A stretch of 64,000 nt of DNA from CAZAQV01 sp964487255 (lineage in GTDB: Bacteria > Myxococcota_A > Polyangia > Polyangiales > CAZAQV01): NCBI GenBank assembly GCA_964487255.1, contig CAZAQV010000028.1, forward strand, positions 15,150 through 79,149. Direction: 5' to 3'. The notes below the pieces were generated by a model. The model was not told the DNA's origin, searched no databases, and worked only from the letters and a program-made list of their open reading frames with translations. Shown here piece by piece: positions 56,122-64,000 of the stretch. How positions within the stretch are numbered: the stretch's first letter is position 1; the number at the start of each line of letters is the position of its first letter. Both the position numbers and the translations under genes were made by a program.

Positions 56122-56481
56122 TTATTCGTCGCGGCCAGGGGCGACGAAGAGTGTGACTTTGCCCTGTGGCGGAATCATGACGTTTCGCGGGTTGCTTGGC
56201 TTACCGGCCTTGGGGTTGAAGGTCACCACATGAAGCCCACCTGCAACATTTTCGATCTTGCAGGTTCCGGACGAAGTCTGGCAGGTATAGGTGCTCTTCT
56301 TGTCCTTGCTCTCAAGTGTGACCTTACCATCGACTGGCTTGTCGCCCGAGTCGCGGACCTTAACGATGACGAGGGCTTGCGCCGAGGCGCTCTGGGGTGC
56401 CACCGACCAGGCCAGCATACCCAGCATTGCCGCACAAAAGACGGCATACATGCGAGTGAGTGGTTGTTTGCGGATGATCAT
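56122..56481 (-). CDS. Small secreted protein with regulatory-like beta fold
   Basis: A 119-residue protein. The signal peptide is YAVFCAAMLGMLAWSVAPQS followed by ASAQ. The mature 80 residues (ALVIVKVRDSGDKPVDGKVT, then STYTCQTSSGTCKIENVAGG and LHVVTFNPKAGKP) form one carboxypeptidase-regulatory-like or Big-like beta sandwich with a Cys pair. It resembles the middle domains of the OmpA-family protein encoded upstream and may act beside it. Confidence 0.75.
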   Translation of the reverse strand: MIIRKQPLTRMYAVFCAAMLGMLAWSVAPQSASAQALVIVKVRDSGDKPVDGKVTLESKDKKSTYTCQTSSGTCKIENVAGGLHVVTFNPKAGKPSNPRNVMIPPQGKVTLFVAPGRDE

Positions 56482-56571
56482 GACGGCTCCCCTTTAGTGG
56501 TCCCTGGTACGACGTTTGGCGTCGCAAGAACATTCATCAAAGCTATGGGATCTGCCTGAAGCCGCAAGTTT

Positions 56572-58056
56572 TCAGGCGTCTCGCTTGGGTGACTCGGGCG
56601 GAAGGGAATCGCCGGATCTCGCATCATGTGGCAATGATTCCGAGGACATAGCGTCGTCGTCCACCGGCGCGCCCTCGGCCGCTTCGCCGTCGTCGTCGTA
56701 GCCCATCGCTTCGTCATACGACTCTGCACTCACCTCTGCAGGACTGATGGACGTGACGAGCTCGTCAATGTCTTCGGGTGGAAGTGACTCGCCCAAGTCT
56801 TCGACCGCATCGAGAGCGTCGGGCGGTACCGACTCGAAGTCGTTACCCACATCGGCTGCTCGCGGCGCGTAGGAAGGTGGTCGAGAGCCGAACGAGACTT
56901 CGCCGAGCGAGACCGGACGGAGTGAAGGTAGGTGCTCCGCAAAACCTTGTTGGCTTCCCCGCGGGGCGATGGGCGCGAGGCTCGGCGCGGGTTGTACCGG
57001 CCGAAAGGAGTGTTCGCGCGGACGAGCCGGCGCTTGAGGCTTCGGCAGCTCACCTTTGGCGTACTGAAAGAGCCCGGTTGAGGCGGGATAAAGCGTTTCC
57101 TCGTCTTCAGGCTCAAGCGAGTAGGCTTGTGCGCTCGTGGGTCGAGACAAGCCGTCCCCGAGCGCGCTCACCTGCGGCGCTGGTGGTCTTTGTGGGGCTT
57201 CGGGATTTGGATAGAGGTCACGTTCGCCGAGGGCCAGTTCGTCAACGTTGCCCCGCGCGGGGGGACGAGACGATGGCGTTGGTGGTGGTGCGGATGGCGG
57301 GCGTGAAAAAGGTGGCGGTTGGCTGGAGGCGCGCGGATGCTCGTAGATAGTCGCCTCATCCGGTGCCTCGAAGAGGTCTTCGGGGCTGGCCTCAACAACG
57401 CTGACCTCATCCACCAACCCATCGACCTCCTCCGCGTCGGCGATTGCCGAATCGGGTGCCTGTGAGGGAGGTCGGCTGCTCACCGCCGGTGGCTGGCTTG
57501 CCGGCGGCTGGCTTGCCGGCGGTTGGCTATAGGGCGGCTGGCTTGCCGGCGGTTGGCTTGCTGGCGGTTGGCTATAGGGCGGCTGGCTTGGTGAGCCGCT
57601 AGGCCTCGAACTTGCCATGTCGCCTTCGGCACCAAACTCGGTCGTGTGATCGATGCGATCAGAAACGGGCTCTTCGTAGGCCTCGCTGACCTCTTCGACG
57701 GCGCCGGCGTCCACGACTTCGTGTTCGTTTGTGCCGGGACCTTCGCCACGCATCAACAAGATTCGATCGTGAACCGCTGTGAAGCGGTCGTTGAACTCTA
57801 GGTCGTGAATGACGATGTCGTATCGGTACTCGACGTCGCGCTCTTCGCCCCCGTCTTCACTCGCCACGGCCCGACCCTTGCCCTCGAGCGCAACACTCTG
57901 GTCCTCGAGCAAGACTTGAAAGATTAGTTCAGCATCATCATCGAACGGCGTCGGGCCGTACAGGATGACCTGATCGGATTCCACGCGTTCCGCCAACCCT
58001 TCGGCGAGCTCAGCGAGGTCTTTGAAGAATGTTGGCACCACCAGTGTTTGTGTCAC
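56572..58056 (-). CDS. PilZ-like domain protein with long disordered tail
   Basis: A 494-residue protein. The first 115 residues (LVVPTFFKDLAELAEGLAER, then LYGPTPFDDDAELIFQVLLE and KGRAVASEDGGE) resemble the PilZ-like family of myxobacteria, without the RxxxR/DxSxxG c-di-GMP motif that I can see. The rest is Pro/Ser/Glu-rich and probably disordered, with tandem SQPPA/SQPPY repeats encoded near 57490-57600. It begins in the last 4 bp of xseB, so the two are coupled. Confidence 0.6.
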   Translation of the reverse strand: MTQTLVVPTFFKDLAELAEGLAERVESDQVILYGPTPFDDDAELIFQVLLEDQSVALEGKGRAVASEDGGEERDVEYRYDIVIHDLEFNDRFTAVHDRILLMRGEGPGTNEHEVVDAGAVEEVSEAYEEPVSDRIDHTTEFGAEGDMASSRPSGSPSQPPYSQPPASQPPASQPPYSQPPASQPPASQPPAVSSRPPSQAPDSAIADAEEVDGLVDEVSVVEASPEDLFEAPDEATIYEHPRASSQPPPFSRPPSAPPPTPSSRPPARGNVDELALGERDLYPNPEAPQRPPAPQVSALGDGLSRPTSAQAYSLEPEDEETLYPASTGLFQYAKGELPKPQAPARPREHSFRPVQPAPSLAPIAPRGSQQGFAEHLPSLRPVSLGEVSFGSRPPSYAPRAADVGNDFESVPPDALDAVEDLGESLPPEDIDELVTSISPAEVSAESYDEAMGYDDDGEAAEGAPVDDDAMSSESLPHDARSGDSLPPESPKRDA

Positions 58057-58340
58057 GGTGTCACCTCGTCATCGGTTGTTGTGTAGGGTGCAGTTCTCAC
58101 GTCCGAGTCCGCATTGTCGCTCGCCTTGAGCAGGATTTCCACCCGTCTTTCAGCTTCTTGAAGCCTGGCGTCCGCTGCTTTGCGTAGGCGCACACCCTCT
58201 TCGAACAGCGCAATCGACTCTTCAAGTGGTAAATTGCCGTTTTCTAGCCGATCTACCGTGTTTTCGAGCTGCTCAAGCAAAACCTCGAAAGGTGGGTCAC
58301 CTTTCTTGGAAGATGCTTTTGTGCGGACCTTGCCAGCCAT
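58053..58340 (-). CDS. xseB: Exodeoxyribonuclease VII small subunit
   Basis: About 95 residues from the ATG at 58340. A GTG at 58364 would add eight residues. The family signature FEVLLEQLENTVDRLENGNL and SIALFEEGVRLRKAADARL is present. XseB helices bundle around XseA and regulate its single-strand DNA exonuclease activity. xseA is not in the window. The C-terminal 20 residues extend beyond the helix pair. Confidence 0.9.
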   Translation of the reverse strand: MAGKVRTKASSKKGDPPFEVLLEQLENTVDRLENGNLPLEESIALFEEGVRLRKAADARLQEAERRVEILLKASDNADSDVRTAPYTTTDDEVTP

Positions 58341-58426
58341 GGGGGAACATTGCCGGAAAAACACTGCTTAGGTCAATCTATGCGCGCGTTCGGACGCTCT
58401 CTTTTGCCCTGGCGTAGCGTTCTGCC

Positions 58427-59056
58427 CTATAGGCCGATTCGGAGCCGTACGATCAGCAGATCGTGGGCCAAACCGGCCATGTCTGCGCGCGTATAGCCCA
58501 GTCCAAACCCGGCGTAAAAGCTATTTACGAGACGAACGTCAAGCCCGGCCTCGACGCCAAGTCCGATCAGGCCAAATGCGACCGAGGAGGTAAAACGCTC
58601 GCCGATTACAGCGCCACCCATGAGGGTACCGCCCAGGTAGGGGAGCACACCATTCCAGTCTGTGTACTGATATCCGACGATCGCTCGGGCACCGAAAAAC
58701 AGGTCGTTATCCTCGTAGGCGTAATCGCGGATGCCACCCATCAGGCTCAAACCCGCCCGCAACTGGGGCACGATGGGCAAAAAGCCACCGAACATGGCCA
58801 TGTGCGTCGCGCCGCCGCCGTGTCCATCACTAAGGTCGAAGTACTCGTAACCGACCTCAAGTCGTGGCCCGTCCCACGCGTTGTCTTCTTCGTCGCCAGC
58901 GCCACGGTCCAGCTTGTCGAGTTCGGCTTGAGCTCCGCCCGAGACGGGTTGGTCTGCAGCAGCGTTGTCGAAAAGTGGGTCGTGTTGCGCTCGTGCCGAA
59001 CTCGTGAGCCCGGTCGTCGTGCCGACGACAAACGTCACCCAAAGTGCAGCCCTCAT
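58427..59056 (-). CDS. Outer-membrane barrel-like protein
   Basis: About 209 residues from the ATG at 59056, which has AAGGAGG 7 bases upstream. The signal peptide is MRAALWVTFVVGTTTGLTSS followed by ARAQ. A short acidic linker leads to about eight strands with alternating aromatics (LEVGYEYFDLSDG, then ARAIVGYQYTDWNGVLPYLG and SFYAGFGLGYTRADM). The family is unknown. The start overlaps the stop of the lipoprotein gene at 59053-59607 by 4 bp. Confidence 0.75.
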   Translation of the reverse strand: MRAALWVTFVVGTTTGLTSSARAQHDPLFDNAAADQPVSGGAQAELDKLDRGAGDEEDNAWDGPRLEVGYEYFDLSDGHGGGATHMAMFGGFLPIVPQLRAGLSLMGGIRDYAYEDNDLFFGARAIVGYQYTDWNGVLPYLGGTLMGGAVIGERFTSSVAFGLIGLGVEAGLDVRLVNSFYAGFGLGYTRADMAGLAHDLLIVRLRIGL

Positions 59057-59607
59057 GGCCCCGCCTCCTTCACCGAGATCGAACGAAGCATGTCGGTCAC
59101 TTCTGGGGCATAGAGACCGGGAAACCCGGTCATGTCGACTCGCAGCGTGCCTTCGACGTGCGGCAATAGAACCACGCGGTGGTTGTAATCGGTCGCATTG
59201 TCGCGCCAACCGACTTCGACGCCTTCGACTTGTTCATACGTCTCGAATGCCTGCCGCGGAACGACGTCGAGCGCGTCTGCGGGTGGATTGACGGTGTCGG
59301 AAACTTCCCCAGGGGTCCCCTCCACGACTTGCGTGACGAGTCGGTATTTCGGGAAAGGTTCAATCTCGGCGTCAGGCCCGGAGACGTCATCACCGGCGCG
59401 CGGGATCTCGATGCGCAAGTTTTGTCCGAGCGCTTCGCCAAAACGCCAAGGGGGAGACAAGTAACGAATGGTGAAGCTCTGATCCGATGGACTCCACTCG
59501 ACCAGCCCAGCAAACTGATCGTCCACATGCTTCCCGCAGGAGAGCACCACGATGGCGAAAAACGCCACCCATCCTAGTCCACGATAGTGGGGGTTAGCCC
59601 TCTTCAT
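59053..59607 (-). CDS. Hypothetical lipoprotein
   Basis: A 184-residue protein. The signal (GWVAFFAIVVLSC) ends in a lipobox, and the mature part is mostly beta with no Cys besides the first. The phrase LRVDMTGFPGLYAPEVTDML closes it. No family recognised. It is coupled by a 4-bp overlap to the barrel-like protein gene, so the two may form an outer-membrane pair. Confidence 0.7.
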   Translation of the reverse strand: MKRANPHYRGLGWVAFFAIVVLSCGKHVDDQFAGLVEWSPSDQSFTIRYLSPPWRFGEALGQNLRIEIPRAGDDVSGPDAEIEPFPKYRLVTQVVEGTPGEVSDTVNPPADALDVVPRQAFETYEQVEGVEVGWRDNATDYNHRVVLLPHVEGTLRVDMTGFPGLYAPEVTDMLRSISVKEAGP

Positions 59608-59637
59608 TGCGACACTATTATCCAGTTCGGCGATGGA

Positions 59638-61038
59638 TCACAAATCCCTGATCTGTTCTTCCAGAGAAAGCCACGTCCGCTCGGGGTGACAGAACGCAGC
59701 GTCCAGCGGTGCGTAGGGTTCAAAGAGCACCCCAGAAGGCGGTGGATCTGCGAGTTCGTGTCCGTTCTCCCAGGCGACGAGGATCGGCTCGCTGCTTTGT
59801 AAGAGCACCGGCACGGCCGGTCCAGGTTTGGTGGGCTTCCACTTGGGCTGAAGGCGTTCAAACGCTCTGGAGTCGATCGCCTCAAGCGAGAGCCATTGCC
59901 GCAAGGGGTGCTTGGCCGATAAACGGTGCGTGATCACGCGGACCGCTGTTTCTCGAACGTACGACCGTGGGTCGTCCACGTAGGGCGCAACGGTGAATAG
60001 CGGGACGGTGCGAAGTTGACCGAGAAGATGGATCGCCAGGCCGGCCAGTGGGCTTGTTGGTAAGAGCCAATCGCGAATGTTCCGCTGCGCTTGCCCGTGG
60101 AGCTCCTCGTGTGCACGTGTCACGGCCAACATGGCTCGGGTCAGCTCAACCTGGTAGCCGACGAGGTCTAAGACGGCATCTTCTGCTTGCTCGCGGGCGA
60201 AGCGCTGAACGCGTTGCTGGACCTCGACCAGAGTTGGCTGCGAGATAGGGATGCCCGATCTTCGCAATGCTTTGAGTAACGCGTGAACGACATCGGGGTG
60301 TGATTCGGTTTGCAGAAGGTTTTGGAACGTTGTTTCGTGATGCGCATTATCGAGCGCGACCAGTGCGTTGACCGCTTCTTGACGGCTGCCAGGCTCTTCG
60401 GAGGCCAACATGTGAACCAGCTCCTCGGTGACCGCTTCGTCGCGCGCAACGCCTCGTAGTATCATCATGTGTTCTGGTTGAGCGTGGGCCCGCAGCGCAT
60501 GTAGGCCTGCTGTGCGCGAGTTGGCGTTGCGGAGCTGGCGTAGTGCGAGGGCGAGCTCGAATGTCAGATAGGTGCGGTCCTCCGCGTGTTTCGCATCCTC
60601 TAGAAGCAGAAGCAGCTCTGCGACTGGGCGTGCCTCGTTCGTCCGGACTAGCGTGGAAACCTGCGAGCACGAGCTTGGGTTCGTGGAGCTGAGGCGGACC
60701 AGATCATCGCCTTTGCCACGTTGAATCAGAGTACGTTTGAGCGCGACGCGAACGCGCAAATCTCGTTCGCGCATCCAAGCCCTCGTCAGTTCATCGTCGT
60801 CGAACGCCAGCGTGTGACGGGCAGAAAGACGGGCCGCGTGCCAACGCAGAAGAGGATTCGGGTGGGAGAGGGACTCAAGTGCATCGGCCCAGACGGTGAC
60901 GATCGAATGACGTCTTGGTTGCTCGTCATCGTCGAACGGGCGCGGGCCCCACGGGGAGCGCAGCTGCGCATGTACGGGTACGACGACGCTCAAAACCAGC
61001 AAACAGGCCGTCAGCAAGCGCGTGTAGTGCACAACCAT
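59638..61038 (-). CDS. Secreted HEAT-repeat protein
   Basis: A 466-residue protein. After a signal peptide (LLTACLLVLSVVVPVHAQ), helical repeat pairs run from about residue 60 to 380 (such as SHPNPLLRWHAARLSARHTL, then GSRQEAVNALVALDNAHHET and ESHPDVVHALLKALRRSG), in the manner of HEAT/Armadillo scaffolds. The C-terminal 80 residues are a separate, unknown domain. Probably a periplasmic protein-binding scaffold. It diverges from ribF with only 23 bp between the starts. Confidence 0.75.
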   Translation of the reverse strand: MVVHYTRLLTACLLVLSVVVPVHAQLRSPWGPRPFDDDEQPRRHSIVTVWADALESLSHPNPLLRWHAARLSARHTLAFDDDELTRAWMRERDLRVRVALKRTLIQRGKGDDLVRLSSTNPSSCSQVSTLVRTNEARPVAELLLLLEDAKHAEDRTYLTFELALALRQLRNANSRTAGLHALRAHAQPEHMMILRGVARDEAVTEELVHMLASEEPGSRQEAVNALVALDNAHHETTFQNLLQTESHPDVVHALLKALRRSGIPISQPTLVEVQQRVQRFAREQAEDAVLDLVGYQVELTRAMLAVTRAHEELHGQAQRNIRDWLLPTSPLAGLAIHLLGQLRTVPLFTVAPYVDDPRSYVRETAVRVITHRLSAKHPLRQWLSLEAIDSRAFERLQPKWKPTKPGPAVPVLLQSSEPILVAWENGHELADPPPSGVLFEPYAPLDAAFCHPERTWLSLEEQIRDL

Positions 61039-61061
61039 GCTTTTGTACTATCACCGCAGCG

Positions 61062-62000
61062 ATGTCCATTCCGCCGCAGCCGTGGGTAATCGTACCAGGC
61101 AACCACGATGGTGTGCATCGCGGTCACCAGCGACTGCTGACCGTTGCGGTGGCAAGAGCGCAAGGCACGCCCGTGGTGCCCTTGTTTTTCGACCCACACC
61201 CAGCAAAGGTCCTGCGCCCGAGCCAAGCGCCCGAACCGCTGACGACTCCAAAACGACGAATCGAGCTGCTCGTGCATGCAGGGGCATCCCACGTGGTGTG
61301 CGAGCACTTCGACCAGACGACCGCACAAATTTTGCCCGCCGATTTTGCTGCGAGGTTCCTTAAGAAGCGCCTCGGTGCGAGCTTGGTGGTCGTCGGACCC
61401 GATTTTCGCTTTGGACACCGGCGCGCTGGAGATGTGGCAATGCTCAGAAGGCTCGGTGCAAAGCACGGCTTTGCAGTTCATGAGGTTGATGTTGCGTGTG
61501 AAGCGGGGAGGCGGATTTCTTCGAGTTTGATTCGCGAACAGCTCCGACGTGGTGATGTAGTAGGGGCCGCCCATGCACTTGGCCGCTTTCACGAAGTCGA
61601 GGCGGTGGTGGTTGAAGGTCACAAACGGGGTCGCACGATCGGATTTCCGACTGCCAACCTGGGATCGTGTCCGACGTTGCTGCCTTCCGACGGGGTCTAC
61701 GCCGTTGTTGCGCGCGTGCTCGATGGTTCGCCTGGGGTGTGGGGTGGCGCGGCGAACCTTGGGGTGCGGCCAACCCTTGCTGCGGGGCACAGCGTTGAGG
61801 TGCACTTGCTCGACTTTTCGGGTGACGCCGATTCGCTCTATGGTAAGCGTCTAAGGGTAGGCTTTGTGGCACGCATTCGAGACGAACTACGATTTGACGG
61901 TGTTGACGAGCTCAAGCGTCAGATTGCAGCCGACGTCGATCAGGCACGCGCACTTTCACGCGCTGCGCTCGAACAAGATGAGGTGATGGCGTGGTTCTGA
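61062..62000 (+). CDS. ribF: Bifunctional riboflavin kinase/FAD synthetase
   Basis: A 312-residue protein from the ATG at 61062. The nucleotidyl-transferase half has GNHDGVHRGHQRLL (most members have GNFDGVHLGH) and SSSLIREQLRRGDV. The kinase half has the glycine loop VVEGHKRGRTIGFPTANL, then the phrases LPSDGVYAV, NLGVRPT, EVHLLDFSGDADSLYGKRLRV. It makes FMN then FAD from riboflavin. The next gene overlaps its end by 10 bp. Confidence 0.93.
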   Translation: MSIPPQPWVIVPGNHDGVHRGHQRLLTVAVARAQGTPVVPLFFDPHPAKVLRPSQAPEPLTTPKRRIELLVHAGASHVVCEHFDQTTAQILPADFAARFLKKRLGASLVVVGPDFRFGHRRAGDVAMLRRLGAKHGFAVHEVDVACEAGRRISSSLIREQLRRGDVVGAAHALGRFHEVEAVVVEGHKRGRTIGFPTANLGSCPTLLPSDGVYAVVARVLDGSPGVWGGAANLGVRPTLAAGHSVEVHLLDFSGDADSLYGKRLRVGFVARIRDELRFDGVDELKRQIAADVDQARALSRAALEQDEVMAWF

Positions 62001-62761
62001 GGCACTTCCGAAAGATTGCGAAAAGCGTTGCGAAGCGTGCGGTTGAAGAAGTGGCCAAGCGAGCCGCCGAAGAACTTGCCAAGCGGTCCGCCGACGATCG
62101 TGAAGCCGGGACCACGAGCGACGTTCATGAACCTGCGGCCAACCACACCTCGAATCGTGAGGCGGAGTTGGCGCGACCCGAGCCGCCAGAGCGAAAGGCG
62201 AGCCCGAAGCAGGCTTCCCGGCGCAAGCGGCTGACCAAGAAGCGGGAGCGAAAAGCAGCGGAGCAGGCCCCTGAGCATGAACCGCTTCCAACTCGGACGA
62301 TGGCGCGGCTGCTCATGAAACAGGCTCGCTGGGCTCGCGCCCTTCTGATTTACGACCAGCTGCAGCAGGAGAAGAGCCCATCGGGAGCAGTTCCAGACCT
62401 CTCGCTCGCCGCAGAACGAATGACCGCGTACCACCAGCTAGCACTCGAAGCAGAGACCCCCATCACCTGGCGACATCTGCGTAAACGCGGAGAGCACCTT
62501 TACCTTCATGACCCAGGCATTCGCGAGGACGACGGCATTGCTGAGCGACCACTGCACCTCGCAGTGTTGCGCTTCGACCGAAGATCATTGGTCGAATGGG
62601 AGGTCCAGCGTGATGACCGAGTTGCGATGGGTCGTGATTTCTCGTTTGAGCCTGTCCACCGTGGCGATTACGCGATCGCGGCCGTCGAGCGCGATGGTGC
62701 TCTCCGCTGGGTGACCCCAATGTGCGAATGGGACGAAACCGAGGCGCCACCAGACCGATAA
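61991..62761 (+). CDS. DUF-type soluble protein with charged N-terminal helix
   Basis: A 256-residue protein starting at a GTG inside the end of ribF. The first 95 residues are Lys/Arg/Glu-rich (RAVEEVAKRAAEELAKRSA, then RRKRLTKKRERKAAEQ), the kind of sequence that may bind nucleic acid. The rest includes a short helical segment MARLLMKQARWARALLIYDQ of TPR type, then a strand-rich domain (VEWEVQRDDRVAMGRDFSFE, then YAIAAVERDG). The family is unknown. Confidence 0.65.
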   Translation: MVLRHFRKIAKSVAKRAVEEVAKRAAEELAKRSADDREAGTTSDVHEPAANHTSNREAELARPEPPERKASPKQASRRKRLTKKRERKAAEQAPEHEPLPTRTMARLLMKQARWARALLIYDQLQQEKSPSGAVPDLSLAAERMTAYHQLALEAETPITWRHLRKRGEHLYLHDPGIREDDGIAERPLHLAVLRFDRRSLVEWEVQRDDRVAMGRDFSFEPVHRGDYAIAAVERDGALRWVTPMCEWDETEAPPDR

Positions 62762-62770
62762 CAGCCCCAC

Positions 62771-62950
62771 ATGCGGGTCGTTGTGTTCATGGTCGTGCTT
62801 AGCTTTTGGGGATGCGCTGGCCTCAGCTCGGAGCTGAGTCTAAGAGGGCGGTACACGCGTGAGCCCCAATTGGAGCGCTGGCGTGTGGACCTCGCGCTTG
62901 TGCTTGCCCCCACGCGTTCGAGAGAAACGGGTGAGGTCGCACGGCCATGA
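62771..62950 (+). CDS. 59-residue lipoprotein
   Basis: A short gene with ATG at 62771 and stop at 62948-62950. The signal region VFMVVLSFWGCAG gives a lipobox Cys at residue 15. The 45-residue mature part is polar (LSLRGRYTREPQLERWRVDL) and Arg-rich at the start. It begins 9 bp after the preceding stop, and the next gene overlaps its stop as ATGA. Tight packing on both sides supports it. Function unknown. Confidence 0.65.
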   Translation: MRVVVFMVVLSFWGCAGLSSELSLRGRYTREPQLERWRVDLALVLAPTRSRETGEVARP

Positions 62951-63573
62951 AAGCCCGGAGACAGATGGGCGTGGCTGCGTTTGGAACTATCCTGTGTGGG
63001 TTGCTGTGCACGAGCGCGTGCGCCCAAACCGTGGAACCCACAGTTGCGACAGAACGATATGCCAAGCTCGTCGAGCGCTACCAATTGCAGGTACCGCTCT
63101 GGCGACTACTCCACGCCGTGGCCCGTCGCTTACCCAATGACGATGGCGCCCTCGCTCGTGCGCGCCTGCGGGGGCTCGTTCCACAGATCCGGGTCGGCGG
63201 ACGCGTGCGAAAAGGCAACAACTTCTTGCAGGTACAGGCTGATGATAGCGGTCGGCTCAATCTCTCCTCCGACGAACAGCTGACGCTCGATGTTGAACTC
63301 AGGTTCTCGCTCGACCGCCTGCTCTATGACCAGGCGGAGCCAGCGTTGAGGCGGGAGCGGGCGGAGCGCAACGAACGGCGACGAAAGGATCGAGAGAGAA
63401 TCATTGAGCTCTACTCCGAGTGGGTTCATTTGAATGCGGCGCGGGACCATCTGGGGGAGGTCCCGTTGCAGCACCATGCTCACATTAATCTTGTTGCGGC
63501 GCGTTTGAACCTCTTTACCGAGGGCGCTTTTTTCCGCATGCTTCGAAGTTCTCGCGCTGCACACCATGAATAG
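62947..63573 (+). CDS. Secreted helical protein of unknown function
   Basis: A 208-residue protein. A signal peptide (FGTILCGLLCTSACAQ) leads to an amphipathic helical segment, then a strand-like part (IRVGGRVRKGNNFLQVQADD), then a Glu/Arg-rich helix (ALRRERAERNERRRKDRERI) and a last helix. An alternative start is the ATG six codons in. It overlaps the small lipoprotein gene before it and the PilZ gene after it by a few bases. Confidence 0.65.
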   Translation: MKARRQMGVAAFGTILCGLLCTSACAQTVEPTVATERYAKLVERYQLQVPLWRLLHAVARRLPNDDGALARARLRGLVPQIRVGGRVRKGNNFLQVQADDSGRLNLSSDEQLTLDVELRFSLDRLLYDQAEPALRRERAERNERRRKDRERIIELYSEWVHLNAARDHLGEVPLQHHAHINLVAARLNLFTEGAFFRMLRSSRAAHHE

Positions 63574-63928
63574 ACCTGCCAATCAACGTCAGTTTCAACG
63601 TGTCAAAGTTTCATTAACGCTGGAGCTCTATCACCAGGGTTCGACGACCGTTGCTCAGGTTCGGGACCTTTCCGAAGGGGGCGCAGGGCTGAGTTTGCGC
63701 AGATCGGTCCCTGAAGACGTGGAGGTGAAAGTCAGCCTCGTCCTCGCCGAGGATGGCATCGCCGATCCCAACCAACCGCCGCTTGAGTGCAAAGCCAAGG
63801 TGATGTGGAGCGCAGAGAACGAGCCCGGCAAAGTTGCGGCCGGTATTCGCTTTGTCGCGCTCGACGAACATAGTCGAATGCGCATTCGTTGGTTCGTCGC
63901 TCAGTTGACCGAGGCGGCAGACAGCTAG
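63566..63928 (+). CDS. PilZ-domain cyclic di-GMP receptor
   Basis: A 120-residue single PilZ domain. It has the N-terminal RQFQRVKVSLTLEL in place of RRxxR, then DLSEGGAGLSL for the D/NxSxxG motif, and a C-terminal helix with RFVALDEHSRMRIRWFVAQL. The first Arg pair is partly changed (QFQR). It probably binds c-di-GMP, which the diguanylate cyclase at 26-28 kb can supply. It starts inside the preceding gene's last codons. Confidence 0.85.
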   Translation: MNRPANQRQFQRVKVSLTLELYHQGSTTVAQVRDLSEGGAGLSLRRSVPEDVEVKVSLVLAEDGIADPNQPPLECKAKVMWSAENEPGKVAAGIRFVALDEHSRMRIRWFVAQLTEAADS

Positions 63929-64000
63929 CACTTTTGAGAAGCTCTCTAGCACTACTTGATTAGGGTTGAGGATTGTGATCTACGCTACGGATGAGCACAT

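Noticed and set aside
63975..64000. Possible start of a new gene: GTG at 63975 preceded by GAGG
   Set aside because: Only eight codons lie inside the window, too few to support a gene call.

Overview
The window looks like a scaffold from an uncultured or draft-sequenced member of the Myxococcota or a neighbouring deltaproteobacterial lineage. This is inference from gene content. Supporting signs are tandem NtrC-type sigma-54 activators, a Hanks-type kinase, long secreted proteins with repeated D-x-D-C-D-G-x-x-D-E calcium-binding-like motifs, a MYXO-CTERM-like sorting tail (GC-x-C, hydrophobic helix, RRR), many Cys-rich lipoproteins and small outer-membrane beta-barrels, and moderately high GC. 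A run of 100 Ns (55996-56095) marks a scaffold gap.

Layout. 1-1.2 kb: a cut-off membrane protein and a PIN/ribbon-helix-helix toxin-antitoxin pair. 1.3-7.6 kb: two NtrC-type regulators, two methyltransferases, a Ser/Thr kinase and a SixA-like phosphatase, mostly with overlapping starts and stops. 7.7-15.9 kb: envelope proteins, a chemoreceptor-like protein, TatBC, a PECR-like SDR, and a membrane protein/lipoprotein pair. 16-25 kb: metallophosphoesterase, gyrB, a cold-shock-like protein, bioA, lnt, nhaA. 25-28.6 kb (minus): TIM-barrel isomerase, diguanylate cyclase, FtsB-like protein. 28.6-35.1 kb: hrcA-grpE-dnaK and dnaJ, with hemW and orn on the opposite strand between them. 35.1-42 kb: beta-barrel, Slt lytic transglycosylase and a coiled-coil protein (minus), a LolC/E-like permease, a Pro/Gln-rich beta-barrel and udk. 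42.3-47.6 kb: one giant ORF that appears to be two secreted proteins fused in frame. 47.6-53.6 kb: a RAYT transposase with its own inverted ends, hemH, a Cys-rich lipoprotein, an AI-2E-family permease, and an endonuclease/exonuclease/phosphatase gene whose 3' end has been duplicated together with small RAYT-like MITEs. 53.6-61 kb (minus): OmpA-family protein, small secreted proteins, a PilZ-like protein, xseB, beta-barrel plus lipoprotein, HEAT-repeat protein. 61-64 kb (plus): ribF and a tight four-gene run ending in a PilZ protein.

The most interesting signals are repeats. First, a RAYT transposase has terminal inverted repeats that also form the tips of two 113-bp non-autonomous elements in the same window. 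Second, a different palindromic repeat occurs at four loci. At each it keeps a long hairpin with a 5-nt loop and compensating changes in the arms. It occurs singly or in tandem, it lies inside the giant fused ORF, and it borders the assembly gap. Together they suggest a genome shaped by small hairpin repeats that duplicate locally and can fuse or trim neighbouring genes.
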